Shown one piece after another: positions 9,690-19,677 of a DNA stretch of 64,000 nucleotides (the first letter of the stretch is position 1; every line of letters starts with the position of its first letter). The notes beneath the pieces were generated by a model. The model was not told the DNA's origin. It worked only from the letters and a program-made list of their open reading frames with translations, and made no database searches. The stretch is from Candidatus Nitrosocosmicus arcticus (lineage in GTDB: Archaea; Thermoproteota; Nitrososphaeria; Nitrososphaerales; Nitrososphaeraceae), in contig NZ_ML675584.1 in assembly GCF_007826885.1 (NCBI RefSeq), positions 1 to 64,000 of the forward strand, given 5' to 3'. A program made the translations under genes and the position numbers.

Positions 9690-9707
9690 CAATAAAATTA
9701 TATTTGA
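9690..9707 (+). promoter_or_regulatory. TATA box of the SRP RNA gene
   Basis: AATAAAATTATATTTG contains an archaeal TATA-like core about 28 nt upstream of the inferred 5' end of the SRP RNA at 9729. The spacing matches that of the amo gene promoters in this window. Confidence 0.5.
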
Positions 9708-9728
9708 ATTGGAAGTACAAGTTATCGG

Positions 9729-10046
9729 GGTAGGTAGGGTCGGGGTGCTAGCCGTACCCCATACCGAAAATCGGCTTTATGTCGGGATCAGTAACCGTTA
9801 GGTAAATTCGTGAATGGGGGGATACCCGCTCATCCGACTAGGATGAAATCATGCCGTATCGGATGGCTATGAGCAGCAACTTACATGAAGGTGTAAAATT
9901 GACTGTGGATTGTTGAAATGGGTGAGGTCCGGGAGGGAGCAACCCTAAGGCATCGCAGCCGTGCTGTTACGTCTACGTGGTGGATTTGGGAGGATTTGAA
10001 ATGGGACCTTTTGTTCGTGTTGGTACTAACGGGCTACCCTACTTAC
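9729..10046 (+). ncRNA. ffs: Signal recognition particle (7S) RNA
   Basis: About 318 nt with terminal complementarity: GTAGGTAGGGT at the 5' end pairs with the 3' ACCCTACTTAC. The diagnostic helix 8 / SRP54-binding region GGTCCGGGAGGGAGCAACCC followed by TAAGGCATCGCAGCC lies at about 9927-9965. A TATA box sits 28 nt upstream. This is the RNA scaffold of the archaeal signal recognition particle. The ends are inferred from pairing and may be off by a few bases. Confidence 0.93.
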
Positions 10047-10126
10047 TTTAATTGTGTTTTTTATAAAACTTTATTATTTAACTAAGTTTGAAACAGGTTA
10101 AATGTTTTGTTCCATATTTTAAGAAT

Positions 10127-10492
10127 ATGGTTCAAGATATTTCCGACAGCCACAGGGATGAAAATAATACTGATGGGCTTCAAAAGAGCATTGGTGATAA
10201 AGGCATAACCCGATCTAATAGCAGCAATTTAAATGAATCAGAAAGTGACGTCACAAGAGCCATAAGGGATTCAATAGAGAGGAGTTCTCGTGGTAACGTA
10301 AAAGGTTCTGAAACATCATTCAAACAAGTCCTTGATTTGGCGATGAACGTCGTTAATGAATTACCAACAATGGTAAACTTAACCGGTAAGACTATTAACA
10401 AAATGATAGTGAAAGGGAAAGAAGGTATCGAATCCATAAATAATTTTAAAAATAATATGAGTTACTCCTACAAGGATAAGTCCGAACAATAA
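10127..10492 (+). CDS. Hypothetical protein, 121 residues
   Basis: I do not recognise this family. The protein is hydrophilic; the first ~55 residues are low-complexity (Ser, Asn, Asp rich) and residues about 60-105 form a predicted amphipathic helix pair (SFKQVLDLAMNVVNELPTMV, TGKTINKMIVKGKEGI). No signal peptide is present. A TTG at 10088 would add 13 residues, but a TATA-like TTTATAAAA at 10060-10068 would place transcription start near 10092, so ATG 10127 is chosen. It lies directly after the SRP RNA. Confidence 0.6.
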   Translation: MVQDISDSHRDENNTDGLQKSIGDKGITRSNSSNLNESESDVTRAIRDSIERSSRGNVKGSETSFKQVLDLAMNVVNELPTMVNLTGKTINKMIVKGKEGIESINNFKNNMSYSYKDKSEQ

Positions 10493-10944
10493 TAACAATA
10501 ATCCATATTCAAATAATTCAAAATGTCTTTTTAGTTAGACCATTATTTGTAAATATGATGGTTAAATTCGATTATATCATCATTAGGTTTTGCTTTGGTT
10601 TGCAGTATAAATTTATCCATAACCTAGTCAATTTCTTCTTATGTCGCAAAAATATTTACATCAACTCACCGAGATTTTTGAATCTCCTTGTAATTATCCT
10701 CGTTTAATTTCATATTAAGATAAGACATGTTTTAATACTGCAAAATTTGCTTATTCAAACGATTCATGAAAACCATGTATCTTTTCTGCTTTGACTTGTG
10801 ATTGTTGTGAATTATTCATATTATTTCTCAGTTCTTCATAAATGGGAACACAGTTATTTTTTAAAAATAATTCATCATAAGAAACCTATGATACTTTTAG
10901 GTGAAATTGTTATAAATATTATTCATCTAATTTTTTTGATTCTT

Positions 10945-11637
10945 ATGACTCTTCCAGGCGGTGAAATTTCAAAAAGAGAATTACATTTTATATGGATTGT
11001 AGATTGCTCCGGTTCTATGAGGGATGAAGGAAAGATCCAAGCCTTGAATTATGCTATCAAAGAGGCGATTCCTCATATGCAAAGAGAATCTGAAAATAAT
11101 ATCCAAGCGAATTTGTTAATAAGTGCATTAAAATTTTCTACGGGTGCACAGTGGATTATTCCCCCTACAATGGTAAATGAATTCAAGTGGACTGATATTG
11201 AAGCAAAAGGTGAAACTGATTTGGGACAAGCTTTCCTTTTACTTTCTGAAATTTTGCATATACCTCCGATGACCGAAAGAGGACTACCACCAGTATTGGT
11301 ATTGCTCTCTGATGGACAACCAACTGATAATTTTAAAGATGGTTTAGATAAATTGTTGTCAGAGCCATGGGGGCGAAAAGCAATTCGCGTTTCTATTGCA
11401 ATCGGTGAGGATGCCAACACGGACATTCTTCAAAGATTTATTGGGGATGGTGAAAGACAACCGCTGCTGGCGAGAAATCCTGAATCACTTACGAAATATA
11501 TAAAATGGGTATCAACGGTTGTGCAGTCAGCTTCTGCTAAACCCAAAAGTCAACAAAAATCCTATGACGGCTCTATCTCTAATGTCGATATCCCTAAACC
11601 TCCTGAAATGATATCGGGAGCAACCGACGTGTGGTAA
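10945..11637 (+). CDS. TerY-like von Willebrand A domain protein
   Basis: The 230-residue protein is essentially one vWA domain. The MIDAS metal site is complete: DCSGSM near residue 20, GETDLGQ near residue 92 and SDGQPTD near residue 121. The ORF is open to a GTG at 10798, but ATG 10945 gives the compact TerY-type start, and a TATA-like GTTATAAATATT lies about 30 nt upstream (near 10909), suggesting a nearly leaderless mRNA. It is followed by a kinase and a PP2C phosphatase in the same orientation, which is the known TerY-P triad. vWA proteins of this kind act as Mg-dependent protein interaction modules. Confidence 0.88.
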   Translation: MTLPGGEISKRELHFIWIVDCSGSMRDEGKIQALNYAIKEAIPHMQRESENNIQANLLISALKFSTGAQWIIPPTMVNEFKWTDIEAKGETDLGQAFLLLSEILHIPPMTERGLPPVLVLLSDGQPTDNFKDGLDKLLSEPWGRKAIRVSIAIGEDANTDILQRFIGDGERQPLLARNPESLTKYIKWVSTVVQSASAKPKSQQKSYDGSISNVDIPKPPEMISGATDVW

Positions 11638-11664
11638 ATAATTTTGATTACAAAGACCAAGCAA

Positions 11665-13083
11665 ATGAGCACAACACATGAATTCCAAGTAGGCGAGCCT
11701 GTGCATATAAACGGCCTAAACATAGTTTGCAATGTTGAAAAAGAATTGGGTTCAGGTACGCAAGGCAAGGTATATTCATTAATAAGTCCAGATAATTCCC
11801 CACTCGTTCTAAAGTGGTATTTTCCTTCTATGGCTACTAATGAGCAATACGATATACTAGAATCTCTCATTCAGAAAAAGTCTCCAAGTAATAGGTTCCT
11901 TTGGCCTTTGGCACTAGTTAATACTCCAAAAAAAGAAGGGTTTGGATACGTGATGTCCATGAAGGATTCTAGATTTAAAAGCTTCAGTTTGTGGCTGTCC
12001 AGGAAAATTAATCCTTCCTTTAAGGCTTTGCTGACCGCCTGTTTTGAACTGGTACAAAGTTTTCATCTACTGCATTCAAAAGGCCTTTGTTATCAGGATT
12101 TATCCCTGAATAATATTTATTTCGATCCTGAAAATGGCGAAATACGCATAGGAGATACGGATAATATTGTAATAAATGGGGAGGATAAGGGTAACGTAAT
12201 AGGTACCCCTAAATTCATGGCACCCGAAATAATAATTGGAAAAGCGTTACCAAATACTCAAACCGATTTATATTCATTAGCAATAATACTATTTTATATT
12301 TTGTTCCTAAATCATCCGCTAGAAGGTAAAATTGAAAGTTCCATCAAAAGTCTCGACCTACCTTCCATGTCTAAACTATACGGATTCGAACCTCTTTTCA
12401 TTTTTGATCCAAACAATGATTCTAATTATCCTGATCCCGCTTTTCATGCAAACGCAATAATATTTTGGAATATTTATCCCGATTTTGTTAAAAGAATCTT
12501 TGTAAGAGCCTTTACCAATGGTATTAAGGATCCGATGCATGGAAGGGTCAGAGAAACTGAATGGCAAATTACTTTGCTCTCTTTACGGGACTCTATATAT
12601 TACTGCAAACAATGTGGATCTGAGAATTTTTTTGTTCCAGGTTCTTCAGTTTTTGAAAAATTAACGATACCCGTAGAACTTGGGGGCATTCATTCTGACT
12701 TTAAAGTCCAGAATCGAAGCAGGAATCTTGAGGAAATACAAAGTAATTCTGTTTGTTGGAATCCACAATGCAAAACTATGAATACTCACATTCTAAACAT
12801 TCGAATTGATGACCGCATGTTCGTTGCTTTGAATCATGATACCAAATTATTCCTTCATCACATAGATCCGGACCACAAATATGATTTCTCAAGTCCAGTA
12901 GCAGAAGTCTCTAGACATCCAACTGATCCTCGGGTTTGGGGACTGAAGAATCTTTCTGCTTACCCTTGGAAAGTTAGCAAGGTAAATGGTGATGTAATTG
13001 AAGTATATTTAAAACAGAGTTTCTCATTAGTACCAGGTACCAAAATAGACTTTGGCAGATCTAAGGGTATTGTTTGCTACTAA
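11665..13083 (+). CDS. Ser/Thr protein kinase of a TerY-P triad, with zinc ribbon
   Basis: The 472-residue protein has an N-terminal kinase domain: glycine loop GSGTQGKVYSL near residue 30, VLKWYF with the ATP-binding lysine, catalytic YQDLSLNN (HRD variant, with Tyr for His and Gln for Arg), GDTDN (DFG variant) and GTPKFMAPE near residue 186. The variant HRD and DFG suit the TerY-P kinase branch. A four-cysteine zinc ribbon follows (CKQC near residue 314 and CWNPQC near residue 363), then a beta-rich C-terminal domain of ~100 residues. ATG 11665 is preferred to TTG 11644. It is 27 bp after the vWA gene and 7 bp before the phosphatase. Confidence 0.9.
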   Translation: MSTTHEFQVGEPVHINGLNIVCNVEKELGSGTQGKVYSLISPDNSPLVLKWYFPSMATNEQYDILESLIQKKSPSNRFLWPLALVNTPKKEGFGYVMSMKDSRFKSFSLWLSRKINPSFKALLTACFELVQSFHLLHSKGLCYQDLSLNNIYFDPENGEIRIGDTDNIVINGEDKGNVIGTPKFMAPEIIIGKALPNTQTDLYSLAIILFYILFLNHPLEGKIESSIKSLDLPSMSKLYGFEPLFIFDPNNDSNYPDPAFHANAIIFWNIYPDFVKRIFVRAFTNGIKDPMHGRVRETEWQITLLSLRDSIYYCKQCGSENFFVPGSSVFEKLTIPVELGGIHSDFKVQNRSRNLEEIQSNSVCWNPQCKTMNTHILNIRIDDRMFVALNHDTKLFLHHIDPDHKYDFSSPVAEVSRHPTDPRVWGLKNLSAYPWKVSKVNGDVIEVYLKQSFSLVPGTKIDFGRSKGIVCY

Positions 13084-13090
13084 GGACATA

Positions 13091-14020
13091 ATGAAATTTA
13101 TGACTGAAATTAATCCTGCGCTTGTTGATAAACGTATAACATTGAATTTAAAGAAGTGGTTGGTGCATGGCAAAAGTATAAAGGGTGCATTACATTCACG
13201 AACTGGTTATTCGAATCAAGATTCTATTCTATGGAAACAATCTGACAGCTCTAATACTATAATCATGTCGGTTGCTGACGGACATGGAAGCGATATACAT
13301 TTTAGGAGCAAAGTTGGTTCACGAATTGCAGTTAAAACTGCGGTAGAGACTTTATTTGAACTATTTCATAATCAACCAATTGAAATCAATAATGTTTCTC
13401 AGGTAAAGGATATTATTAGATACTCCATACCGCGTCTATTGGTCCATAACTGGATGGATCGAGTACAATATCATGTTGAGAAACATCCTTTTTCAAACAA
13501 TGAGATTGACTTCATATTGAAAAAGAAAGGTCCTCACGTATTAAAAAAAATAATTAACAATCCGAAGATCGCTTATGGATCCACGCTTTTGACTGCAGTC
13601 ATTACGAAAAACTATTTTATATTCTTTCAACTTGGTGATGGTAACATATTGATAGTCGACAATGACAAGAACATACGGAATATGTTTTCCAATAAGACTA
13701 ATGATTCTGAGGACAAACCATCAATAGAGTCTATTATTCATACCGAATCACTTTGTATGGATGATAGTTGGTTAGAATTCAAAACTGGAATATTTGCCTT
13801 TCACGCACTAAAGCCGAAGTTAATACTGTTGGCTACTGATGGGTATTGCAATTCCTTTAGGAATGCATCTGGCTTTCTTAAAATTGGACATGATTACCTA
13901 GGTATATTGGAGGATTTCGGCTGTTCATACTTAAGTCAGAACCTTGGCAACATATTAAGACAAACCTCAGTAGATGGGAGTGGCGATGATATAACGCTTG
14001 GTTTCATATATCATATTTAG
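13091..14020 (+). CDS. PP2C-type protein phosphatase of a TerY-P triad
   Basis: The 309-residue protein has the PP2C metal and catalytic motifs in order: RTGYSNQD near residue 38, SVADGHGSD near residue 60, LATDGYCNSF near residue 246 and GSGDDITLGF near residue 295. It should remove phosphate from Ser/Thr residues placed by the kinase next door. The ORF is open to a TTG at 13052 inside the kinase, but ATG 13091, 7 bp after the kinase stop, is the likelier start. There is no membrane segment. It is the last gene of the triad. Confidence 0.9.
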   Translation: MKFMTEINPALVDKRITLNLKKWLVHGKSIKGALHSRTGYSNQDSILWKQSDSSNTIIMSVADGHGSDIHFRSKVGSRIAVKTAVETLFELFHNQPIEINNVSQVKDIIRYSIPRLLVHNWMDRVQYHVEKHPFSNNEIDFILKKKGPHVLKKIINNPKIAYGSTLLTAVITKNYFIFFQLGDGNILIVDNDKNIRNMFSNKTNDSEDKPSIESIIHTESLCMDDSWLEFKTGIFAFHALKPKLILLATDGYCNSFRNASGFLKIGHDYLGILEDFGCSYLSQNLGNILRQTSVDGSGDDITLGFIYHI

Positions 14021-14108
14021 GCATAGACTTAGTCTTACTATTACCCACTTAATATGTTGAAATCATGAAATCACTAAAGATCTGTGTTTTAAAAAAATTT
14101 TTTCTTAA

Positions 14109-15299
14109 TCAACTAAAGTTACTATTCATTGCATTACCGAGCTCTGTTTTAAAATTATCCACCTTTTGATCCACTCCATTTAAACTGTCGAAGTCCATGT
14201 CATTACTCTGTGAATCGGCAGAATGCGAATGCATCCCTGATTTGTTAACATTTTGCAAAAGAGACTGGTTTTCACTAGTTAATTGGAGATTCAATTCTCT
14301 CTCTATATTATTTGTGAAGTCCGAAATTGATTCTTTATTAATGGTACTTCTCGGTGATTCTGATCCCTCATTTGTAAGATCGATATTATTCATGGATACA
14401 TCACTGGGCAGCTGAGAAATGTTCCTTAGAGGATCTCCTTCAAGACCACTATCTGTTCCGAAAATCAGATAAGCGGCAATACCTGATATCAAACACACTG
14501 CGGCTATTGCTGTCCCCAGAATGTATAAATTACTAGACTTTTGTATGCCGTTATTCAAAGTTGATACTTGACCGATAACTCGACCAGATCTCATATTGCT
14601 GCTAGTATTGGACGCTATCTCTCTGGTACTAGTCCTTCTTTTGATTATGAATTCATCTTGGGAATTAATTGCCAGTGCTTTGTCATAACATTCTAATGCT
14701 TCTGCAAATTTTCCCTGGTTATGAAGAGACAAACCTTTATTTGATAAAACATTTGAGTTGTGTGAATCTATCGCCAGTGCTTTGTCATAACATTCTAATG
14801 CTTCTGCAAATTTTCCCTGGTTATGTAACAGTATTCCGTTTTCGTATAACTGTTTTAGATTGGTTGCATTCACCATTAGTAAATTTGAGATTGGATTACT
14901 CTCGGATATTTCCACTTGTTGAATCCCTGTGCCCATATGCGCAACATAATTACTAAGCATCGAATAGTTTTCTGCTTTAGCACCATTAACTAAATTATCA
15001 TACTCTACTTCTGTCATCAGGTCAAATCCAAGGGACCATGCAATAGTTACCCACACAGCAGATCTATCTTCTAATCCAAAATCTGATGATAATCTTGTGA
15101 TCATGTTGTAAATTTTGTTTTCAGTATCATTATCATATATATTGCACCCTCGAATATCAGTGATTTTGGCCTTAAGGGCGGTTGTGAGCAAAAATATTTC
15201 CTTCTTGTTTTCTGAGCCGTAGATATCTTTGAGTAGGCCTTCAAGCCTGCTAGGCTCACTTAAAACATTGGAATAATCCGTGACAATCTTTTTTAGCAT
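14109..15299 (-). CDS. TPR protein with a single membrane segment
   Basis: The 396-residue protein has an N-terminal helical domain (about 1-120), then two almost identical 34-residue TPR units (FAEALECYDKALAI) near residues 150-217, then a membrane helix at about residues 250-273 (ILGTAIAAVCLISGIAAYLI). The remaining ~120 residues are low-complexity, Ser/Asn/Asp-rich and presumably extracytoplasmic. TPRs mediate protein-protein contacts; the partner is unknown. It is convergent with the TerY-P triad, so a functional link is possible but unproven. Confidence 0.8.
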   Translation of the reverse strand: MLKKIVTDYSNVLSEPSRLEGLLKDIYGSENKKEIFLLTTALKAKITDIRGCNIYDNDTENKIYNMITRLSSDFGLEDRSAVWVTIAWSLGFDLMTEVEYDNLVNGAKAENYSMLSNYVAHMGTGIQQVEISESNPISNLLMVNATNLKQLYENGILLHNQGKFAEALECYDKALAIDSHNSNVLSNKGLSLHNQGKFAEALECYDKALAINSQDEFIIKRRTSTREIASNTSSNMRSGRVIGQVSTLNNGIQKSSNLYILGTAIAAVCLISGIAAYLIFGTDSGLEGDPLRNISQLPSDVSMNNIDLTNEGSESPRSTINKESISDFTNNIERELNLQLTSENQSLLQNVNKSGMHSHSADSQSNDMDFDSLNGVDQKVDNFKTELGNAMNSNFS

Positions 15300-15931
15300 T
15301 TTGCCCGTAGCTGTAACAGAGGCATAGCCATCAAACTTATTCTTCAGTTCTAACCCGTGCTCCCGGATGATTGTTAAATACTCTTACAGTATTTGTAAAA
15401 TATTTTGTTAACACCCTTTTCTAAGATCTTAATGAGATTGGTTAATTTCTTTGAATTTATGAAAGCAGAATTTGACATAAGTAAAGTTCTATTTATTTAC
15501 TAATATCGATTTAAATCAATTTTTAAAAAAATTATTCAGTGATTATTGTAATAATTGAATGGTAAAGGAAAGAGTGTAGTAAGTATTTCCTGGAAGAATT
15601 GCGTCAAATATTGTTATTTAACAATATCTTCTTTTGGTTGGGGAAATCGTAAATAAGTTTGTATTAAGATAAAGACCTTTAGATACCGACTCGATCACTA
15701 TTAGGGATAATATATGTTAAAACAGTCATTACATACCAGTTCTCTGTATTTAGAATATTTTTGATTCTTGTTTACTTTAGTGTTATTCACTGTAAGTTCC
15801 ATTTTACAAATAATGCATGACTTAGACGTTCTACTTTGTGATACCATGGTATAATCATTATGTGATATAATGAGAGATGTATTTAAGTTGGTTATGGCCT
15901 CACTAACAACATGTAACTCAAATTGACACTT
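15300..15931. other. Gene-free AT-rich stretch
   Basis: No convincing ORF, tRNA or strong hairpin was found in these ~630 bases between the TPR gene start and the end of the Clp1/Grc3-like gene. The first ~100 bases would carry the promoter of the minus-strand TPR gene. Confidence 0.5.
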
Positions 15932-17065
15932 TTATATTCGATCTAATTTGATGTCACTTAGGAAGATAGTGTCAAATTCTTTAACATTCATCTTAACCAT
16001 GAGAACTCCATTCGCAAAATCATCGATTAAGCCAAACCCACAAATCTGGTCATTATCGATCTTATTTCCAAATCCTACAAAGCGGTTTTTTAGAAAACCG
16101 TTATCTGGAATATATAAAATTTTTTCATTAATTGCATTTGAGGACTCGAATTCATTTAAGAATTTTATTTCTGAATAAAATTTGTCTCTATAATTAATAA
16201 AATTGATTCCAGAAAGATCTATTTTCATGACTATTTCGTTATTTTTAGTCAAAAATTTAGTAAAGGTTTTCATTCTCTTCGCATATCTTTCCATGAGGGA
16301 TCTGTTATTCATAGCTACTTGCTTTTCTCCATACATGAAATTCATTTTCAGGTTTCTTGGGAGATGACTAAAAAATTCCATTAAATTTCTGTCCGTATTT
16401 GCATTTCCAAGATATATTATGCAATCGGGTTGAATTTTTTTCAGTAGATCGATCTTGTATCCCAATCCGTTCCCTTTTATATAGCCATCAGTATTTATGA
16501 TCGACAAATTATGCTTTATGGAGATAAATAATTGCTGGCGAATACTTGAAATTATCTTGGATTCGTACCCAATGGGTTGAATGCCCCCAATAAAATTGGT
16601 ACAATTTGTTTTTACATTCCACAGATCTATTTCCTGGAAATTCATTACTGCTGCTCCCATGCAAGTTGGTGGTGCCAAATCGCCTTGACCTATGTCTGCA
16701 TCTATTAACAATGGCTTTAAACCATGACTGATAAACACATTTGCCATATATAGTGAAAGAGTGGATTTACCTGAATTTGAGGGTCCAATTATAATGATTC
16801 TCTTTTTTTCTTGTTTCAATACGTTTCTAACAAGGTCCTTCCAAATTGAGATTCCAATTTTTGTGTGATGACTAATGGTCTCATGACTATGATGATTCCA
16901 ACTCGTGCCCTTAATTATGGATAAGGTAGAATTGTTACTTTTTTCAACTGGAATGATCCTACTACTTTCCCATCCAATGCATTCATTCTTGCATTTTACA
17001 CCTAGTATGTTACATTCTCCTTTTATCTCAAGTAGTACTGGACCCTTTATCAGTACTGTTTCCAA
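15932..17065 (-). CDS. Clp1/Grc3-family polynucleotide 5'-hydroxyl kinase
   Basis: The 377-residue protein has a Walker A motif GPSNSGKS at residues 94-101 and the family-specific IDADIGQGDLAPP near residue 121, with a Walker B-like IINTDGYIKG near residue 190. N- and C-terminal beta domains flank the kinase, as in Clp1/Grc3. Archaeal members phosphorylate RNA or DNA 5'-OH ends. A role in RNA end healing is plausible given the intron-containing tRNAs in this window, but that is inference. The start is the conventional ATG. Confidence 0.85.
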   Translation of the reverse strand: METVLIKGPVLLEIKGECNILGVKCKNECIGWESSRIIPVEKSNNSTLSIIKGTSWNHHSHETISHHTKIGISIWKDLVRNVLKQEKKRIIIIGPSNSGKSTLSLYMANVFISHGLKPLLIDADIGQGDLAPPTCMGAAVMNFQEIDLWNVKTNCTNFIGGIQPIGYESKIISSIRQQLFISIKHNLSIINTDGYIKGNGLGYKIDLLKKIQPDCIIYLGNANTDRNLMEFFSHLPRNLKMNFMYGEKQVAMNNRSLMERYAKRMKTFTKFLTKNNEIVMKIDLSGINFINYRDKFYSEIKFLNEFESSNAINEKILYIPDNGFLKNRFVGFGNKIDNDQICGFGLIDDFANGVLMVKMNVKEFDTIFLSDIKLDRI

Positions 17066-17223
17066 TATTCCCTTTTGTTATTTCCATTCTATTCTATTTA
17101 TAATGAATTTTTTATTCTCGTTTTTTTATATAATTTTGTTTTATATCTTACTGATTTCGTTTTGTTAGTGGTTTTACATTAATCAAAAATCAAAAATAAA
17201 GCAAAATTGACTAAAAGATTTCC

Positions 17224-17268
17224 AAATCAATCAGTTTTGATAGACTGATTAGACGATTGGATTGATTT
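17224..17268. repeat. Nested inverted repeats in a promoter region
   Basis: AAATCAATC (17224-17232) is the exact reverse complement of GATTGATTT (17260-17268). Between them AATCAGT (17229-17235) pairs with ACTGATT (17244-17250). The two pairings overlap, so only one can form at a time. The element lies between the divergently oriented Clp1/Grc3-like gene and the membrane protein gene at 17537. It may be an operator; this is not proven. Confidence 0.35.
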
Positions 17269-17536
17269 AGAGATTAGGCATTTTTGATAGAAGGGGGGCG
17301 GGGATCATATATGGAATCATATTCATAATTGACATAGTTAATTTGAAAGATCCATCTTTGTGTCTTACCTTTGACGATTTTTTTAGTCCGATATGGCTAA
17401 ATCTACAATATTTGTTATCCATTATGGCTATTCGATCAACGAATTATCTTATTTGGTCGACCACAAATGATAGTAAACTATCAGAAATAGATGTTTGCTT
17501 TTTAATAATTAAATACCCAATGTGAAAATAAATAAC

Positions 17537-17962
17537 ATGCAAGGAACAAGAAAAATAGCCTCGGAGGTCCTCGTATCTATAGCACTTGCCCTATTAGTAG
17601 TATATATTATAGATGTCGGTGTTTCGATGTTAAGTTATTCAGAGGGCTTTTTGCCTCTCTCAGCCAAAGATAGAGGGATGATTTTTGGTGGTGGATCAAT
17701 TTTATTATTTGTAATTTCGTTTGGGATTGGAATAAATGTGGTATCTAGAATTCTAACTGTGTTATTAATCATAGGAGGTGCTATCATGGGTACTACCGTG
17801 CTGATATCATCATTTATTGTCCCCACACAAGATGGTACTAACATGAATTCATCGTCCAATACGGGACAGGCGCAAATTTTGGCACCTCAATTCATCGGAA
17901 TAATAGTAATAGGATATATTATTATGGGGATGGGAATCCTAAGGGCTTTAAGAAGGAAATAG
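17537..17962 (+). CDS. Four-helix membrane protein, unknown
   Basis: The 141-residue protein has four hydrophobic segments: about residues 10-30, 48-66, 69-92 and 114-136, with a short Ser/Asn/Gln-rich loop between helices 3 and 4. No catalytic or transport motif is recognised. A GTG at 17522 would add five residues, but ATG 17537 gives the cleaner start. It stands alone. Confidence 0.65.
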   Translation: MQGTRKIASEVLVSIALALLVVYIIDVGVSMLSYSEGFLPLSAKDRGMIFGGGSILLFVISFGIGINVVSRILTVLLIIGGAIMGTTVLISSFIVPTQDGTNMNSSSNTGQAQILAPQFIGIIVIGYIIMGMGILRALRRK

Positions 17963-18582
17963 AAAGTATAAACCTACTATCCTTTCTATTGTTTATTTAG
18001 TCTTAAATTAAAAGAGAGAAAAATGGAACGACTTTTTAGAATTTCATATTTAATTATTATGATGATGTCCTAACAAAGACTTTTTCTATTTAACTAATTA
18101 TGTCAATGTTTCCTTTAAGACCAGATTACCTGTGCTTGTATGTCGCTGCCTTTAGATTCCTTTGAGCCTTTGTGCTGTTTTTCCACCCTGGTCGTTTACT
18201 GCTACTAATTGCTAAAGACCAGATGATAATTCCATTTCACATATGTTACTTCTTTACATCGATCACATAATATACCCTTATACTAATTTCCTCAATAGAT
18301 TTTTTTATGAGGCCGTATCTGGTTACCATCCAGGAAAATTTGTATTTATGACTCCACAAAGAAATCGCAAGGATGCTTTTCAAAAATCATCAGATAGTTA
18401 AATAATATAACCGCTGAACCTGTAAATAATTTCGTTTGTCATAGTGTATCTGTATATTATAACAATAACTGGTCTCGTGGTAATGAGATCAGCCATCCGA
18501 ATTATTGTATCGCCGCATCAACCTGAATTGCTATGATTCTTCAAATTATAACTCTCGAGTCATTAGTGCATAGTAAATATGG
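17963..18582. other. Gene-free stretch
   Basis: About 620 bases with no supported ORF. The only structure noticed is an 8-bp hairpin, CTGGTCTC/GAGATCAG, near 18469-18494. The region lies between the 3' ends of two convergent genes. Confidence 0.4.
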
Positions 18583-19431
18583 CTATTTTGGATTCGAGAG
18601 GTTTTTCTTCTTCTCTAAGATCATGTCTTTCGCTATGTCAATGTAGGTTTTATCAATGTCAGTACCCACATAGTTGATGCCAAGTTCGATACAAGCTAAT
18701 GCAGTATGACCAATGCCCAAAAAAGGATCATATACTATAAAGTCCTTATCAGAGTATCCATGAAGTTTTATACAAAGACTAGCTAGCTTCTCAGGGAAAA
18801 CGGCTGGATGTGATCGGCCCGATTGGATGGTTGGATAAGATATGAACCATACGTTCCCTCTGTCTCTCTTATCCTGATCTACTGATTTCCATCTTTTGAT
18901 ATTTGATTTATCTTGATAAGGAACACCTATTGATAGTTTTTCTAAATTTAGGTTTCCTGTCTTAGTAAAATGAAAAATGTATTCATGTGTATTAGTTAAA
19001 TATCTGTTACTTCTGATCGGTCTGAAATGACCTATCGAAAAACCGGTTTTGCAAATCTGGTTATTATTTCCTATGTCTTCCTTTTCAACGGATATTGATT
19101 TAATCCAGTGAATGGTGTTTTGTAGTTTATAGCCTGCAGAGATAAACTTGTTTAGAGCAAGGTACGGAATTAGAGGTTCAGCGGAGGTCCCACCGATATT
19201 AAGAAAAAAGGATCCATAAGGTTTTAAAATTGAATAACTCCTTTGAGCTACGATAAGCAGCCAATTTAAGTAATCATCAATCTTTTTGTTATCATGATAC
19301 GAACTATATTTCTTGCCAATATTGTATGGAGGTGAAGTAACGATAATGTCTATCTCGAATCTGCCTTCTTTTCTAATTTTTTCCATAAACACATTGCAAT
19401 CTTCGCAATAGATCTGATTAATTGAAATCAA
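18583..19431 (-). CDS. Orphan DNA methyltransferase (amino-group, beta-class order)
   Basis: The 282-residue protein has the catalytic motif IV TSPPYN at residues 32-37 and, C-terminal to it, the AdoMet-binding motif I DPFLGIGHTALA near residue 235. Motif IV before motif I is the beta-class order. TSPPY is the form most often seen in N4-cytosine enzymes, although N6-adenine cannot be excluded. No restriction endonuclease gene is adjacent, so it may be an epigenetic or solitary enzyme. The target-recognition region would be the segment between about residues 110 and 200. Confidence 0.88.
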   Translation of the reverse strand: MISINQIYCEDCNVFMEKIRKEGRFEIDIIVTSPPYNIGKKYSSYHDNKKIDDYLNWLLIVAQRSYSILKPYGSFFLNIGGTSAEPLIPYLALNKFISAGYKLQNTIHWIKSISVEKEDIGNNNQICKTGFSIGHFRPIRSNRYLTNTHEYIFHFTKTGNLNLEKLSIGVPYQDKSNIKRWKSVDQDKRDRGNVWFISYPTIQSGRSHPAVFPEKLASLCIKLHGYSDKDFIVYDPFLGIGHTALACIELGINYVGTDIDKTYIDIAKDMILEKKKNLSNPK

Positions 19432-19677
19432 TCAGCTCTAATATACTATTGCGCTTTTAAAATTTTTTTAATAATCATAGATATTTTTGTTCTACAAGAG
19501 TGATACTAATTTCACACTGGTTATAGGACTCTAGAGGGATGTCAACCAGAAATCAACTTAATCTTGGTACTCTGATTGTAGAAAATTATATCAATTTAGT
19601 TTTAATATATCAATCAATTCTGAATAGATTAATTTGTATAGATAACTCAACTACTGCTACTACAACTACTATTACTA

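Noticed and set aside
17343-17525. 60-codon plus-strand ORF
   Set aside because: No recognisable features, and it overlaps the start of the better-supported membrane protein.
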